DNA from: an uncultured Poribacteria bacterium
Lineage (GTDB): Bacteria > Poribacteria > WGA-4E > WGA-3G
Direction: 5' to 3'
DNA: 64,000 nt
NCBI GenBank assembly: GCA_951828515.1
Contig: OX639992.1
Span: 3,574,217 to 3,638,216 of the forward strand
Position numbers and translations under genes: made by a program
Shown here: positions 7,787 through 14,857 of the stretch, piece by piece
Position numbering within the stretch: position 1 is the stretch's first letter
Layout: each line of letters opens with the position of its first letter
Notes under the pieces: model-generated
Told to the model about the DNA's origin: nothing
Database searches by the model: none
What the model saw: the letters and a program-made list of their open reading frames with translations, nothing else

Positions 7787-9718
7787 CTAATCCGGTAAAA
7801 TACGGTACCCTGTACTAATCCCCGTAATCATCCCAATAATTGCCCAGAGTCCAGCACACGTCATCTCCCCAAGAACAAGACCGAGGAAAACAGGTCTCGC
7901 ACTCCGATACGCCTTCAACCCGCCATATTTCACAATGCTAAACTTCAGACCCCAGCCCAAAAATATAGAAAACCACAGTTTAAACGTTGCCCATGAACTC
8001 AGCATCGTATAGCCGAGCGGATGCAGGGGCCACCAGATGAAAGTCTGACGCATCCACATCAACCAGATTGTGAATCCACTCCCGAAGAACATAAATCCCG
8101 TATTCGTCCAATTCGTGCTCGTTTTCGGGCTTACGAGCAATCCCTCAAGTTGCCGCATGAACCAACTACCACCCGTGTAAGGTGCCCCGTGTGCATAACT
8201 AACCTTAATCGCAGAGTAATAGGAAACACCAAGCCCTATGACCATGGCAACCGCCATCGCAATAAGCAGTTGCCGCCGTTTGACGCGGGCATCATCTGCG
8301 GCTTTCAATCCGTTCATGATGTTTGGCATCATAAATTCACGGAGATCTAACGTGAGACATACCGGATGCATCATTATCGAAGTCAATGTGGAAGGGTGGA
8401 TTTTTGAGGTACCCAGTGTCGTTAGGAAGAAACTCTGCGGTGAAAATGATGGATTGATGAACGGAATGCCGCCGTTAATCACCTGCCACGTTAGTAAGAC
8501 ATACATCGCCAGTAGGAATAGCACAAAACCGAAAGCAAATAGGAGGGACATCCCCATCAAATGATTGAAAAACGCAAGCACACAGATACCACCGAGGAGT
8601 CCAAAAATCGTAACACCATGTGGCAAGGCTTCGTCGGAAGGTTGAAACTTCAACATGCTTTTAATGTGGTGTCTCGCTTTCCAGAGCGCGATGGCGACAA
8701 ATGTCAGGCAGGCACCGGCTTCCTGTGCTGCGCTGAATGATTTGCCTGTCCACTGCACACCTGGTCCCGAAGTGAGTTGGAAACCGAGTACTACACCCAA
8801 CAGGCACTGGAGTTTGTAGAACACGAAGAAAAACCAGATGCTAAACGAAACCTCCAAAGTGAGCAGATAACTGAACCCCACCATAGACCAGAAAATGACA
8901 ATCTGAAACGGACGAAGCGCCGTCCACGGCTTTTCAGAGAGGTACGCGTTCAGCCAAAAATCGCGTGGAACATGAGGCATGGACGGAAAGAACGTATGGA
9001 GCCCGTTCATCGTATGCAGGAAGACTGGGAACGCAAACCCAAACCAGAGCGCGCTGTTCTTAAAAAGCGGCCCGAGACTACCTCTACCTTGTGCTGACAT
9101 TTCTACTGGTAACTTAACAAGCGGAAAGGCACAGCGTTCGTACTCCACCCACTGCTTACGAAGTAGTACCGATAGACAGATCATCACGAAATAGACGACG
9201 AGGACGTAGGCACTCCACGTTAAGATAGGGACTATCCACGGTCCCCACGGCACCGATTCCCCAGCGAATAAGCCTTCAAAGAAAGACTGCGCTGCGGTGT
9301 GATCACGAACCACGCGCCATTCCGGGATATAGTGGTGAAATAACGATTCCCAGTCGTTTTCCGGTGTGGCGAGGTACTGATAAGCTACCATCGGACTAAG
9401 AGCATAGCGCATCATCCCTGAGGATGGGATGCCTGCTGGCGCAAGCATGATACACCAAATCGTGACAAGCTCGCCGGATGAGAACGCCGAAGAAGGATGG
9501 ACCTGCTTCAGGAGCACATTAATTCCCAATACAAGAATTGTCAGAACAAAGAAAGGAGCGACAGGGAAATGTCCACCTGCGAGAAATATATTACGGATGA
9601 CGTAATCGTTATAGGGCGCGAGAAGACATTCGGTCGTAGCGCACGCCAAACCGATAAGCACTGCACGCCACGTGAGGCTATCCCGTGTTTGCTGCTGAAT
9701 CAATTTCTTGCCTTTCAA
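7787..9718 (-). CDS. Polytopic membrane protein, DUF6785-like
   Basis: This 643-residue protein has a short cytosolic start followed by roughly a dozen hydrophobic segments, for example ACATTECLLAPYND, FFVLTILVLGINVLL, WIVPILTWSAYVLVVYFVMICLSVLL and later IFGLLGGICVLAFFN. Tryptophan-rich loops (WESLFHHYIPEW) sit between helices. I recognise the pattern as the large uncharacterised DUF6785/DUF6784 group that is abundant in Poribacteria and Planctomycetes, but this is from memory of the family and no transport substrate is known. The gene is monocistronic; the tandem repeat array ends at its stop codon. Confidence 0.6.
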   Translation of the reverse strand: MKGKKLIQQQTRDSLTWRAVLIGLACATTECLLAPYNDYVIRNIFLAGGHFPVAPFFVLTILVLGINVLLKQVHPSSAFSSGELVTIWCIMLAPAGIPSSGMMRYALSPMVAYQYLATPENDWESLFHHYIPEWRVVRDHTAAQSFFEGLFAGESVPWGPWIVPILTWSAYVLVVYFVMICLSVLLRKQWVEYERCAFPLVKLPVEMSAQGRGSLGPLFKNSALWFGFAFPVFLHTMNGLHTFFPSMPHVPRDFWLNAYLSEKPWTALRPFQIVIFWSMVGFSYLLTLEVSFSIWFFFVFYKLQCLLGVVLGFQLTSGPGVQWTGKSFSAAQEAGACLTFVAIALWKARHHIKSMLKFQPSDEALPHGVTIFGLLGGICVLAFFNHLMGMSLLFAFGFVLFLLAMYVLLTWQVINGGIPFINPSFSPQSFFLTTLGTSKIHPSTLTSIMMHPVCLTLDLREFMMPNIMNGLKAADDARVKRRQLLIAMAVAMVIGLGVSYYSAIKVSYAHGAPYTGGSWFMRQLEGLLVSPKTSTNWTNTGFMFFGSGFTIWLMWMRQTFIWWPLHPLGYTMLSSWATFKLWFSIFLGWGLKFSIVKYGGLKAYRSARPVFLGLVLGEMTCAGLWAIIGMITGISTGYRILPD

Positions 9719-9903
9719 AGCAGGTTTTTACAGACTATCCTAATAACACTGCACACTATACCACACACACCGTTTTTTTCATAGAGAAATTTTACGCGGT
9801 ATTGTACTTGAAAATGACACAGACCAAATGTCCATCTATAGCCGAGAGGGATCAAGTTACTTCCAACAAACTTTTCCACGACGGTGCCTGCGCCGCGCAG
9901 CCA

Positions 9904-11295
9904 TCATATACCTCGCAACGGCAACCGTAACAAGACTTCCGTCCCTTCACCGGGTGTGCTATCAATCTCTACTATACCGCCATGCTCTTCGAGAATGCGT
10001 TTGACGTTTGCTAACCCAAGTCCCGTTCCTCTCGTCTTCCGGGTAAAAAACGGTTCAAAGAGATGTTCCAAATCCTCCGCTGGTATCCCGACTCCCGTGT
10101 CTTCAACCTTGATACAGACGCTATCATTTTCCGTAAGGGTAGACACCCGCAACACCCCACCTTGCGGCATTGCCTCCATTGCATTTAATACCACATTCAT
10201 AAGCGCCTGCTTCAATTTATCTGAATCAAATTGAATTTCTGGGGTTTCAGGTAACAAATCCAAGGCAAGTTGAATCTTATGATGTGATAAGTTGGCTTCC
10301 ATCAAAGATAGAACGGTTTGTAGGACAGGTGCAATCGGTTGTTCCTCGAGGTCAAGCGAGGCAGGACGTGCGAAATCCATTAAGCCTTTCACGATGGTAT
10401 CAATCCGCTCAATCTCTTCAAGGATATAACGAACGGATTGTTGATGCTTCTCTCCCAACATTTCAGGCTTCTGCATCAACATCTGCGCTAACATCCGCAT
10501 GGATGACAGCGGATTTCGGATCTCGTGAGCGAATGAGGCAGACATTTTTCCCGCTGTCGCCAAGCGTTCCGCTTGAATTAACTGATCTCTGGACTCCTTG
10601 AGGTCCCTTGTCATCTGATTGAACGCAGCAGCGAGATCGCCTATCTCATCGTATGTTTTAATCTCACACTGCTCATCCAAGGCACCCGTCGCGACACGTG
10701 CCGTAGAATCGACCAAGACTTTGATTGGGTCCGTCAAGTTCTTCCCGATACGATAACTAATAAAAGCGATCAGTGCCATAACGAGAACAGCAATACCCAA
10801 CATATACCATGTCAGGGTACGCTTTGCTTCGGCGATCTTTTCCATCGGACGCAACAAGCAGTAGAACCGCCCTGGGTTGAGCACAAGATAAAAGACCTTG
10901 TAAGGCTTTCCAACGAGCATCACATCGTGTGTAATAGGCGTGCCATCCGCTTCTTGGAAGTGATCTTTTACCTCACGCAGCCGCATTTTTTTCGCTAAAT
11001 TCGCCCAGTCCTGCTCAGCATCGGAGAGCCCGATCAACGTACTCTGATTAAGTGTGTAATCGGAACCGAAAACCATAATTTCTACGCTGTACGCCTTCTT
11101 GACTTTCTCACTATCTTCCCGAATAAACCCAGTTTCTACGATGGTGTCGAGCCAACCTTGGGTTTCACGTGTAAACTGTTCACTGTACTTCCACGCAAAC
11201 AGTTCAACCGTTAGTAACGGCACAAAGACAGTGACACAAGCAAACAGAAGCAAAAATGGGAGAACGATTTTAGTTTGAATGCTATACCGACGCAT
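9904..11295 (-). CDS. Membrane sensor histidine kinase, orphan
   Basis: The 463-residue kinase has a first membrane helix (IVLPFLLLFACVTVFVPLL), a periplasmic sensor domain of about 140 residues, a second helix (LGIAVLVMALIAFISY), a HAMP linker and then HisKA with phosphoacceptor His257 in SFAHEIRNPLSS. HATPase motifs follow: N box MNVVLNAMEAMP, G1 DTGVGIP, G2 GTGLGLANV. I placed the start at the ATG of MRRYSIQTK, behind AGAGAG. It would autophosphorylate on an external cue and pass phosphate to a response regulator, but none is adjacent. The nearest response regulator in the window is at 24709 and already has its own kinase. Confidence 0.93.
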   Translation of the reverse strand: MRRYSIQTKIVLPFLLLFACVTVFVPLLTVELFAWKYSEQFTRETQGWLDTIVETGFIREDSEKVKKAYSVEIMVFGSDYTLNQSTLIGLSDAEQDWANLAKKMRLREVKDHFQEADGTPITHDVMLVGKPYKVFYLVLNPGRFYCLLRPMEKIAEAKRTLTWYMLGIAVLVMALIAFISYRIGKNLTDPIKVLVDSTARVATGALDEQCEIKTYDEIGDLAAAFNQMTRDLKESRDQLIQAERLATAGKMSASFAHEIRNPLSSMRMLAQMLMQKPEMLGEKHQQSVRYILEEIERIDTIVKGLMDFARPASLDLEEQPIAPVLQTVLSLMEANLSHHKIQLALDLLPETPEIQFDSDKLKQALMNVVLNAMEAMPQGGVLRVSTLTENDSVCIKVEDTGVGIPAEDLEHLFEPFFTRKTRGTGLGLANVKRILEEHGGIVEIDSTPGEGTEVLLRLPLRGI

Positions 11296-11808
11296 CAGAA
11301 TCTCTCTTTTAAACCACAACTTGAGGTCGTCTCTGCAAAATCTAAAGTTGCCGTTAGTATACTGCAAAGCAGTGAGCATGTCAAGGGGTACGTAAAGTTT
11401 TTGGCATGAACAGTGGGACGGATTTGTAACCCTGGTTTCCCCGAAATCCGATCCTAACAGAGAGCGTTTCCAATAAAGACACCTCTGTTATTCTGTAAAT
11501 CCTTGAATCCTGTAAATCCTGATTCAGACAACGACCTCGCACGCCAATAAAAAATCCGCGCAATCCGGGTCATCCGCGAAAATCCGCGATTCAGACTGAC
11601 AATTGACAAAATATTTACAGGACTCTAAAAAACGAACAAAAACCTCCTTCAATCTGTCTAAGACTGAGGAAGGACAGACTTAACATTAAGAAAATTGGAA
11701 CTTTCTGACATTTACGGTGTGTAGGCTTTAAGGTAGTTTACGCTCGATTATGAGATTATGAACCCAAGTCCCTTAGACTTAACCTTATTACGAAAGGAGA
11801 AAAAAGAC
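11296..11808. repeat. Gene-free region with degenerate repeats, ahead of an ECF sigma gene
   Basis: About 510 bases lack a gene. From roughly 11480 to 11600 there are short words of the type AATCCTGTAAATCCTGATT and AATCCGCGCAATCCGGGT...ATCCGCGAAAATCCGCG, a degenerate dispersed repeat. At 11697 GGAACTTT followed about 14 bases later by GTGTAG resembles an ECF promoter for the downstream sigma gene, but this is weak. Confidence 0.5.
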
Positions 11809-12453
11809 ATGACGAACATCCAAAAACCGACCAGTGTGTATACAGCGTCGGAGCTTGAACGAATTGACGAGGATGAACTCGTTGATCGGTTTCAAAATGG
11901 TGACATAGAGGCTTTTAATCCTCTCGTTCTCAAATATGAAAAAAAAATATATAACCTCATTTACCAGCGGATTCGTGATCGGGAAACAGCAAAAGATATT
12001 AGCCAAGAGGTCTTTTTAAAGGCGTTTAAAGCACTGCCTAACTTCAAAGGTGGCTCCGCGTTTTACAGTTGGATTTACCGGATTGCTATCAATAGTAGCA
12101 TTGACTTTCAGCGGCAGCGTAACCGTAGCAAAGTTCTTACGTTTGAAGAATTACCACCTGATGCCGACGACGTCCTACGGATGTCAGAGTCTCACCCATC
12201 GCCCGAGAAATTTCTTGAAGAAAAGGAACTCGGTAAGATTATTCGGAAGGCGGTGCGGAAACTACCTCCGGGTCAGCGTCGGGTCTTCAATCTTCGTCAC
12301 CGAAGAGAGCTGGCAATTAAAGAAATTGCAGTGTTGTTAAACAGATCCGAAGGTACAGTTAAAACACACTTACACCACGCCCATCGACGCCTCCAAGGCA
12401 TGCTGCTTCCCTACTTACGGGGTGAACCCTTGGAATGGCATGGTGAGGTTTAG
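11809..12453 (+). CDS. ECF-type RNA polymerase sigma factor
   Basis: This 214-residue protein has sigma region 2 (about residues 25-95, with the DISQEVFLKAFKALPNF core) and region 4 (about 150-205, with KEIAVLLNRSEGTVKTHLHHA as the DNA-reading helix-turn-helix) joined by a linker (FEELPPDADD). It would direct RNA polymerase to a dedicated promoter set. The ATG was chosen because GAAAGGAGAAAAAAGAC sits just before it; an upstream ATG 17 codons earlier lacks a site. There is no anti-sigma gene beside it: the tRNA cluster follows. This sigma is distinct in sequence from the membrane-anchored one at 39049. Confidence 0.93.
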   Translation: MTNIQKPTSVYTASELERIDEDELVDRFQNGDIEAFNPLVLKYEKKIYNLIYQRIRDRETAKDISQEVFLKAFKALPNFKGGSAFYSWIYRIAINSSIDFQRQRNRSKVLTFEELPPDADDVLRMSESHPSPEKFLEEKELGKIIRKAVRKLPPGQRRVFNLRHRRELAIKEIAVLLNRSEGTVKTHLHHAHRRLQGMLLPYLRGEPLEWHGEV

Positions 12454-12475
12454 CAGATAACGAAATAGAGACTAC

Positions 12476-12590
12476 GACTTACGCAAAATCCTTTTTTGTT
12501 AGATCAATCCGAAGAATGAAAGGCTGGAATCGTGGGAGGGTCCCCTATCCTTCCAGCTTTCCATCCTTAATGAGCGCGTTGTGCGTAAGT
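12476..12590. mobile_element. MITE-like element with ACTTACGCA ends
   Basis: ACTTACGCA (12477-12485) is mirrored by TGCGTAAGT (12582-12590), enclosing about 115 bases with no gene. Inside is a second inverted repeat (GAAAGGCTGGAA against TTCCAGCTTTC). The same terminal sequence bounds the element at 14600-14689, with a different interior. Size, terminal inverted repeats and lack of coding fit a non-autonomous transposable element. Confidence 0.7.
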
Positions 12591-12709
12591 ATCGCTGTGC
12601 GTCGCAGCAAACTTTTCTTTTCCACAACCGGAAAATCACAGAACCAAATTCTGGAACCTCATTTGAATTCACAGAAAAAGAAAATAAATCGGAAAAAGTA
12701 ACAATTTCC

Positions 12710-12739
12710 TTGACACAAGAGTCTTATATATTGTATAAT
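12710..12739 (+). promoter_or_regulatory. Consensus sigma-70 promoter of the tRNA cluster
   Basis: TTGACA (12710-12715), an 18-base spacer and TATAAT (12734-12739) lie 23 bases before the first tRNA. Both hexamers match the housekeeping consensus perfectly, as expected for stable RNA. Confidence 0.88.
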
Positions 12740-12762
12740 TAAGATGGAGAATTGTGAAATTA

Positions 12763-12850
12763 GGTGGGATGGCTGAGTGGACGAAAGCGGCGGTCTTGAA
12801 AACCGTTATGGCGCAAGCCATCGTGGGTTCGAATCCTACTCCCACCGCCA
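12763..12850 (+). tRNA. tRNA-Ser(UGA)
   Basis: Acceptor GGTGGGA pairs with TCCCACC; the anticodon loop CTTGAAA gives anticodon TGA, decoding UCA and probably other UCN codons. A long variable arm (ATGGCGCAAGCCAT) identifies a class II tRNA. CCA is encoded. Confidence 0.95.
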
Positions 12851-12869
12851 TTATAGATAGAGATACAAA

Positions 12870-12960
12870 GGTTGGAGTGGACGAAAGCGGCGGTCTTGTC
12901 TTTTGATAAAGGGCGTTATGGCGCAAGCCATCGTGGGTTCGAATCCTACTCCCACCGCCA
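12870..12960 (+). pseudogene. Broken duplicate of tRNA-Ser(UGA)
   Basis: This is a partial copy of the preceding tRNA. A 24-base block from the D arm to the anticodon stem and about 48 bases of the 3' half, including CCA, are identical. But the 5' acceptor strand is reduced to GGTTGGA, which no longer pairs with TCCCACC, and the anticodon loop is replaced by a longer unrelated stretch (TCTTTTGATAAAGGG). It cannot fold as a normal tRNA. Confidence 0.85.
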
Positions 12961-12963
12961 TAG

Positions 12964-13048
12964 GGAGAGGTGCAGGAGTGGTTGAACTGGACTGCCTGCT
13001 AAGCAGTTATGGCGTAAGCCATCGTGGGTTCGAATCCCACCCTCTCCG
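12964..13048 (+). tRNA. tRNA-Ser(GCU)
   Basis: Acceptor GGAGAGG pairs with CCTCTCC; anticodon loop CTGCTAA between ACTGC and GCAGT gives GCT, decoding AGY. The long variable arm is present. CCA is not encoded. Confidence 0.95.
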
Positions 13049-13143
13049 TTTTATGAACAATAACCAGAGGACAGAGAACTGTAGGTCGATTCAGGTCTCG
13101 TAACTCCGTCCTACGTTTTTTCGATCTCTGACGTACAGCATAC

Positions 13144-13217
13144 GCGCCTGTAGCTCAGTGGATTAGAGCATCTGACTACGGATCAGAAGGCCGGGGGTTC
13201 GAATCCTCTCAGGCGCT
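13144..13217 (+). tRNA. tRNA-Arg(ACG)
   Basis: Acceptor GCGCCTG pairs with CAGGCGC; anticodon stem TCTGA/TCAGA encloses CTACGGA, anticodon ACG. Adenosine 34 of this tRNA is the bacterial substrate of TadA, whose gene starts 23 bases downstream. CCA is not encoded. Confidence 0.95.
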
Positions 13218-13240
13218 TCAAAGGTATTTGTTGGAAAAAT

Positions 13241-13699
13241 TTGGATAACGATTTTTTCTGGATGGGACAAGCGCTTAAATTAGCGCAACAGGCAGGCGAA
13301 AAAGGAGAAGTGCCAGTTGGTGCCTTGCTTGTTAGAGGCGAGGTCCTGATCGCTGAAGCATTTAACTTACGCGAAGCACATGGCAGTCCTATCGCCCACG
13401 CGGAAATGCTTGTTCTGCAAGCCGCATCTGAAAAAATCGGCAACTGGCGATTTGTTGATACAACCCTATATGTGACGTTAGAGCCTTGCCCAATGTGTGC
13501 GGGGGCGATCGTCTTAGCACGTATCCCAAGAGTGGTTTACGCAACAACGGACCCGAAATCAGGGGCAGCCGGGACGCTCTATAATATCCTTCAAGATGAA
13601 CGTTTGAATCATCGGGTTGAGTTGGTGAGTGGGGTATTAGCAGAAGAAAGCGGTGCCCTCCTGAAGTCCTTTTTTCGGCAACGTCGTAATAAAGTGTAA
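13241..13699 (+). CDS. tadA: tRNA-specific adenosine deaminase TadA
   Basis: TadA is a zinc enzyme that deaminates A34 of tRNA-Arg(ACG) to inosine, so that one tRNA reads CGU, CGC and CGA. The 152 residues match the family length. The zinc/catalytic motif HAEM (about residue 53, the H-A-E of the deaminases) and PCPMCAGA (about residue 83) are intact. The start is TTG, behind TTGGAAAAAT, only 23 bases from the end of tRNA-Arg(ACG), so enzyme and substrate are probably cotranscribed. The tRNA-Ser, tadA, SRP RNA, dnaX, ybaB, recR order repeats the arrangement known from Bacillus. Confidence 0.95.
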   Translation: MDNDFFWMGQALKLAQQAGEKGEVPVGALLVRGEVLIAEAFNLREAHGSPIAHAEMLVLQAASEKIGNWRFVDTTLYVTLEPCPMCAGAIVLARIPRVVYATTDPKSGAAGTLYNILQDERLNHRVELVSGVLAEESGALLKSFFRQRRNKV

Positions 13700-13764
13700 A
13701 AAGGTTTATAGAAGGCATGGATATGTGCCACTCGTTACTATGGGTTGGAGAGATTACATCAGAA

Positions 13765-13849
13765 GGAGAGATGCAGGAGTGGTTGAACTGGACAGTCTCG
13801 AAAACTGTTGTGGCGTAAGTCACCGTGGGTTCGAATCCCACTCTCTCCG
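13765..13849 (+). tRNA. tRNA-Ser(CGA)
   Basis: Acceptor GGAGAGA pairs with TCTCTCC; anticodon stem ACAGT/ACTGT encloses CTCGAAA, anticodon CGA, decoding UCG. Long variable arm present; CCA not encoded. A run of seven T follows directly. Confidence 0.95.
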
Positions 13850-13907
13850 TTTTTTTCTTTAATGGCAGGTCAAAATAACTGTCGAAAAACGTTTTTTTAC
13901 CACTTGT

Positions 13908-13980
13908 GGGGCAGTAGCTCAGTTGGGAGAGTGCATCCCTCGCACGGATGAGGTCACGGGTTCAAATCCCGTCTGCTCCA
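13908..13980 (+). tRNA. tRNA-Ala(CGC)
   Basis: Acceptor GGGGCAG pairs with CTGCTCC and the discriminator is A; anticodon stem CATCC/GGATG encloses CTCGCAC, anticodon CGC, decoding GCG. Normal short variable loop; CCA not encoded. Confidence 0.93.
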
Positions 13981-13984
13981 TACG

Positions 13985-14009
13985 AAATTGTGCTATTAAA
14001 GCACAATTT
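13985..14009 (+). terminator. Possible hairpin terminator after tRNA-Ala
   Basis: Arms AAATTGTGC and GCACAATTT form a perfect nine-pair stem around TATTAAA, five bases after the tRNA. The stem is AT-rich and the following T-run is weak, so termination is plausible but not strong. Confidence 0.4.
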
Positions 14010-14116
14010 GTCTTCGCTTTACATTCTTCGGTCCGGAATTGGGTCGAGAGTTGTTTTTATCAGATTTCCCATCTCATATCGCGTGCGGTTTGATGAGATG
14101 CGCTTGAAAATTTTAC

Positions 14117-14208
14117 GGAGAGATGCAGGAGTTGGTTGAACTGGCATGACTGGAAATCATGTGTGCTGTTTTGCAGTACCGTGGGTTCGAATCCCACTCT
14201 CTCCGCCA
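14117..14208 (+). tRNA. tRNA-Ser(GGA)
   Basis: Acceptor GGAGAGA pairs with TCTCTCC; anticodon stem CATGA/TCATG encloses CTGGAAA, anticodon GGA, decoding UCY. Long variable arm with a TGCTGTTTTGCAG hairpin. CCA is encoded. Confidence 0.94.
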
Positions 14209-14270
14209 CTTTTGATGCGGCTTGCGAGTCGAGCTTGCTGGCTATATAACCGCTCAGATAATTAACGCCT

Positions 14271-14541
14271 TGGCTATGCTAGGTGGGGAGGTAGCGGTGC
14301 CCTGTATCTGCAATCCGCTAAAGCAGGACTGAATCCCCAGTATGCGGCCAGTTTCTGTGGGGACTGTCCCACGCACGTAGTGTTGATGGTTGGGTCTTGA
14401 GCAACGTGCGCTTATTGAACCCCGTCAGGTCCGGAAGGAAGCAGCGGTAAATGAGTTGCTCGTGTGACGCAAGGGTGCCTGACCTGAGCTAACGACGCGG
14501 GCAACGCCTGGAGAAACTTGTCAACCCTGGGTGCATAGCCA
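14271..14541 (+). ncRNA. ffs: Signal recognition particle RNA, large (Alu-containing) bacterial type
   Basis: Terminal helix GGCTATGC (14272-14279) pairs with GCATAGCC (14533-14540). The 5' part (CTAGGTGGGGAGGTAGCGGT) is the Alu domain seen in the Bacillus scRNA. The universally conserved Ffh-binding helix 8 appears as CAGGTCCGGAAGGAAGCAGC near 14427-14446. At about 270 nt it is the long form, unlike the 114-nt E. coli 4.5S RNA. It lies between tRNA-Ser(GGA) and dnaX, the same place as in Bacillus. Confidence 0.95.
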
Positions 14542-14599
14542 TCTTTGTTAAGGGTTGTCAGCAGTCGGTTATCAGTTTTCAGTTAAAGAGATCTTAATT

Positions 14600-14689
14600 A
14601 GGACTTACGCACTTCCTTGGTAGGTGCGGTTTCCTAACCGCACCGAATACGTCCGAATAGACGAGATTTACTGATTTTGCGTAAGTCCT
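14600..14689. mobile_element. MITE-like element with AGGACTTACGCA ends
   Basis: AGGACTTACGCA (14600-14611) is perfectly mirrored by TGCGTAAGTCCT (14678-14689), flanked on both sides by TTAAT-like bases. The interior contains a perfect nine-pair hairpin with arms GGTGCGGTT (14623-14631) and AACCGCACC (14636-14644). It has no coding capacity. It shares its ends with the element at 12476-12590. Confidence 0.75.
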
Positions 14690-14857
14690 GTTAATGTAAC
14701 AATTCCGCACTTCTTGGCGTATGCCACATTTGGACACATTGTTACAAAGGCGGCTCTTAACCGACTGCCGATGACTTTAACCATCAACTCGCCTCCGTTA
14801 TAAGTGTTAAAGCACGAGTTGATGGTTAAAACTGAAAACTATAAAAAGGATTGCCTG

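Noticed and set aside
12669-12926. Minus-strand open frame beginning near 12926 and containing GVGFEPTMACAITVF
   Set aside because: This is the antisense translation of tRNA-Ser genes, a well-known false protein. The same applies to the GFEPTVTYATTVF frame around 13389-13841.
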